From assembly GCF_000003815.2 (NCBI RefSeq), contig NC_049985.1, positions 7,256,066 through 7,320,065 on the forward strand: DNA of 64,000 bases, in the 5' to 3' direction. The notes under the pieces were generated by a model. It made no database searches. It saw only the letters and a program-made list of their open reading frames with translations, and was not told the DNA's origin. Shown here piece by piece: positions 61,940 through 64,000 of this stretch; position 1 is the stretch's first letter, and the number at the start of each line of letters is the position of its first letter. A program made the translations under genes and the position numbers. This stretch comes from Branchiostoma floridae (taxonomy: Eukaryota > Chordata > Leptocardii > Amphioxiformes > Branchiostomatidae).

Positions 61940-62654
61940 ACTAGTACTACCCTAGACACTGTCGATAACAACCGACTGTCCCTACGACCTCAAAAAGGCT
62001 ATTAGACCTTTTAGCGATTTGATAATCAGGAACAGCCCCTTGTGTGTTTATGAGTACAAAAAATGTACTTGTATTGTTCGCTCTCGATCTCGTAAAGCAC
62101 GTATTTGTACAATTAACTGTAAAACTAGTGGTCAGAAACTGTACCGAAATCAGTAAAATATGACCAAAAGAATATTCTTTAAATTGAGATATAAACTTTC
62201 GTAAGCCCCCAATCTCTACTACTACTTGCCTAGACCTTGTAGCTTCGTAAATTGCGACGGCACATTTTTAGATGAAAAACTAATATGCTGAAGTTAACGA
62301 GGATCAGCTTGTAATAAATGGAGTGGATACAGAACTCCCCTGACATTCACGCTCATTACACGTAGATTACGGATGTTCCCGTAAGCGGTGGTGGATGACA
62401 CGGAGGTATGCTGTATTTATTTCCCCTGTGGTGTTGAGAACGTATCTTTTAAGACTGCCAGAGGTTATGACCTCGCCCCTGACCATAGAATGACCTAAGA
62501 GAGTGTGTTTGAAAGATACAGGAAATAGGGTTAATAAGATCACATTCGCCATTCTCTTCTGGTTTCTCAATTTTCTGTTCATGACCTGGACATGTCGAAC
62601 ACAATTACGGCGAAGTGCGAGTATGGGGTGCGGAAAACCACACTTTGACTCCCG

Positions 62655-63735
62655 TAGTTACCTCCATGAAATGTCATGGAGGTTATATTTTACCCAGCGT
62701 TTGTGTGTCTGTCTGTGTGTTTGTGTGTGTGTGTGTAAACAAGATAACTCAAGAATGGCTGGGTGGATTGGTTTCATACTTGGTGTGTTGGTAGTGTGTG
62801 ATGAAAGCTGGAAATGATTAGATTCTGGGCCCCCTAGCGGCTCCCCTTGGTACTGCAGTGCAACTTCCGGTTTTGCTATCTCGGTGTTCTGAACATGCTA
62901 TGGTAACGATTTTTAAGTGTTAGATAGCTCTTGTGCTCAGGAAGAAATGACATAAGTTTGGGCCCCCTAGCGTCTAGTTTTGGGATAGCAGGGGCATTTT
63001 TGTCAAAAACTTCTGAAGAGGATAACTCAAGAAGGGAACAACGGATTTTCATGAGTTTTAGAATGTAGGTACCTTAGACAAAGTTGTACACGATAAGATA
63101 CTAATTATGCAAATTAGAAGTACATTTGCATAATTAATGAGAATATTCCATAATAGCTGTTTTTTCCATGTATCTCTTGTTTCAGACATGCTATGGTCTG
63201 GACATTTGGTGGTAGATAGCTTTTAGTGCCATGACAAATTGGGACAAGTTTCAGCCCCCTAACATTTCATTGTGGAACTGCATGGGCATTTTTGTCAAGA
63301 TACTTCAAAGAGGATAACTGCAGAAAGGAACGACGGATTGGCATCATTTTAGGCATGCAGGTAGCTTGGGCAAAGATGTTCATAATGATATGCATGTTAT
63401 GCAAATGAGGACTTAATTTACATAATTAATGAGGAAACTTTATAATTCCATTGTTTTCAATAACTGGACTTCAATAAATGTAACACATGTTAATTATGAT
63501 AGGTGGACTATAAGCAGATACCAAATATGGTAATGAGGAACTTATTTGCATAATTTATGTGAAAATTGCAAAACCGCTTGATGATTAATAATGGGAATTT
63601 TATAATTGTGACATGTGTACGTTTGGCAATGATGAACAACACCATGCATAAATTATGTTAATGTCTTAGTCAATTGCATAAAATTTACGAAAGCTCTAAA
63701 TTTTCATGGAGGTATGAGGTCGCCGAACTCTAGTT
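62655..63735 (+). mobile_element. Long non-autonomous repeat with two internal ~400-bp units
   Basis: It begins with hairpin ACCTCCATGA/TCATGGAGGT (62660-62683) and ends near TCATGGAGGT (63704-63713) plus ATGAGGTCGCCGAACTC. Internally, blocks recur in order: GGGCCCCCTAGCG/AGCCCCCTAAC, GGGCATTTTTGTCAA, AGAGGATAACT--AGAA-GGAAC, then TGCATAATTAATGAG-type AT-rich ends. A short GT tract lies at 62701-62739. Fragments of this broader family occur at 27474, 36847 and 40784. No coding capacity. Confidence 0.65.
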
Positions 63736-63943
63736 GTTTGTGTTTCCTAAGGCACATCTGAATACTAAAGAAATCGTCATATTGTTATATTTTACTGAAA
63801 TCATCTTTCACCCCCTTCTTGAGGTATTCTCTTGAAATAGTCTGAAACAAAATTGGGGCCTTACTTCTACAACAGCTACTCGGGAGGCCCAAACATAAGC
63901 ACTTACTTTCTGTCCCATGCAAAGACCCACAGGTCAATCAAAA

Positions 63944-63983
63944 ATCACAACTACGCACAGCATATCACAGCTACGCACAGCAT
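63944..63983. repeat. 20-bp tandem duplication at the window edge
   Basis: ATCACAACTACGCACAGCAT is followed directly by a copy differing at one base. It may continue beyond the window. Confidence 0.9.
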
Positions 63984-64000
63984 GTCCAGAACACCAAATA

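Noticed and set aside
1-64000. CRISPR array, operon or other prokaryotic system
   Set aside because: Spliced exons, microsatellites, SINEs and LINE remnants show nuclear eukaryotic DNA; no spacer-repeat array was seen.

Overview
This is eukaryotic, animal-type genomic DNA with one clear protein-coding gene and many dispersed repeats. The gene is split by GT-AG introns. The repeat families (tRNA-headed SINEs with a GGGAAAGGCACTTTAC-type body, non-LTR retrotransposon tails, many foldback/MITE elements) look most like amphioxus (Branchiostoma). That assignment comes from recalled repeat families and gene structure, not from a search. A run of 100 N at 40141-40240 marks an assembly gap.

The gene runs on the minus strand from 57742 (first coding ATG) to 8889 (stop), about 48.9 kb. 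Ten coding exons splice in frame to a predicted 911-residue alpha-type subunit of NO-sensitive soluble guanylate cyclase. Exons (minus-strand order): 56945-57742, 25320-25390, 21431-21561, 20482-21191, 17548-17727, 16911-17071, 12587-12731, 11297-11440, 9697-9851, 8889-9129. All nine introns have GT-AG borders, all phases agree, and the summed length is 2736 nt including the stop. The domains are a long low-complexity N-terminal extension, an H-NOX (HNOB) domain, an HNOBA/PAS-like region, a coiled coil, and a class III cyclase catalytic domain of alpha type. The cyclase would need a beta partner to complete the active site.

Layout: 1-8888 lies downstream of the stop (3' UTR and repeats); 8889-25390 holds nine of the ten exons; 25391-56944 is intron 1 (31.5 kb), filled with transposon debris and no recognised gene; 56945-57742 is the CpG-rich first coding exon; 57743-64000 is upstream DNA with further repeats.

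The most notable points are these. (1) The alpha-like cyclase keeps a histidine (His378) at the position of the beta-subunit heme ligand. (2) Its N-terminal extension carries four evenly spaced R-[R/K]-x-S motifs. (3) A 2107-bp element is present twice, 25,260 bp apart, with only about five substitutions; it carries internal ~150-bp tandem repeats, a terminal hairpin and a nested MITE with a perfect 7-bp target duplication. (4) The assembly gap sits exactly between the arms of an inverted repeat.
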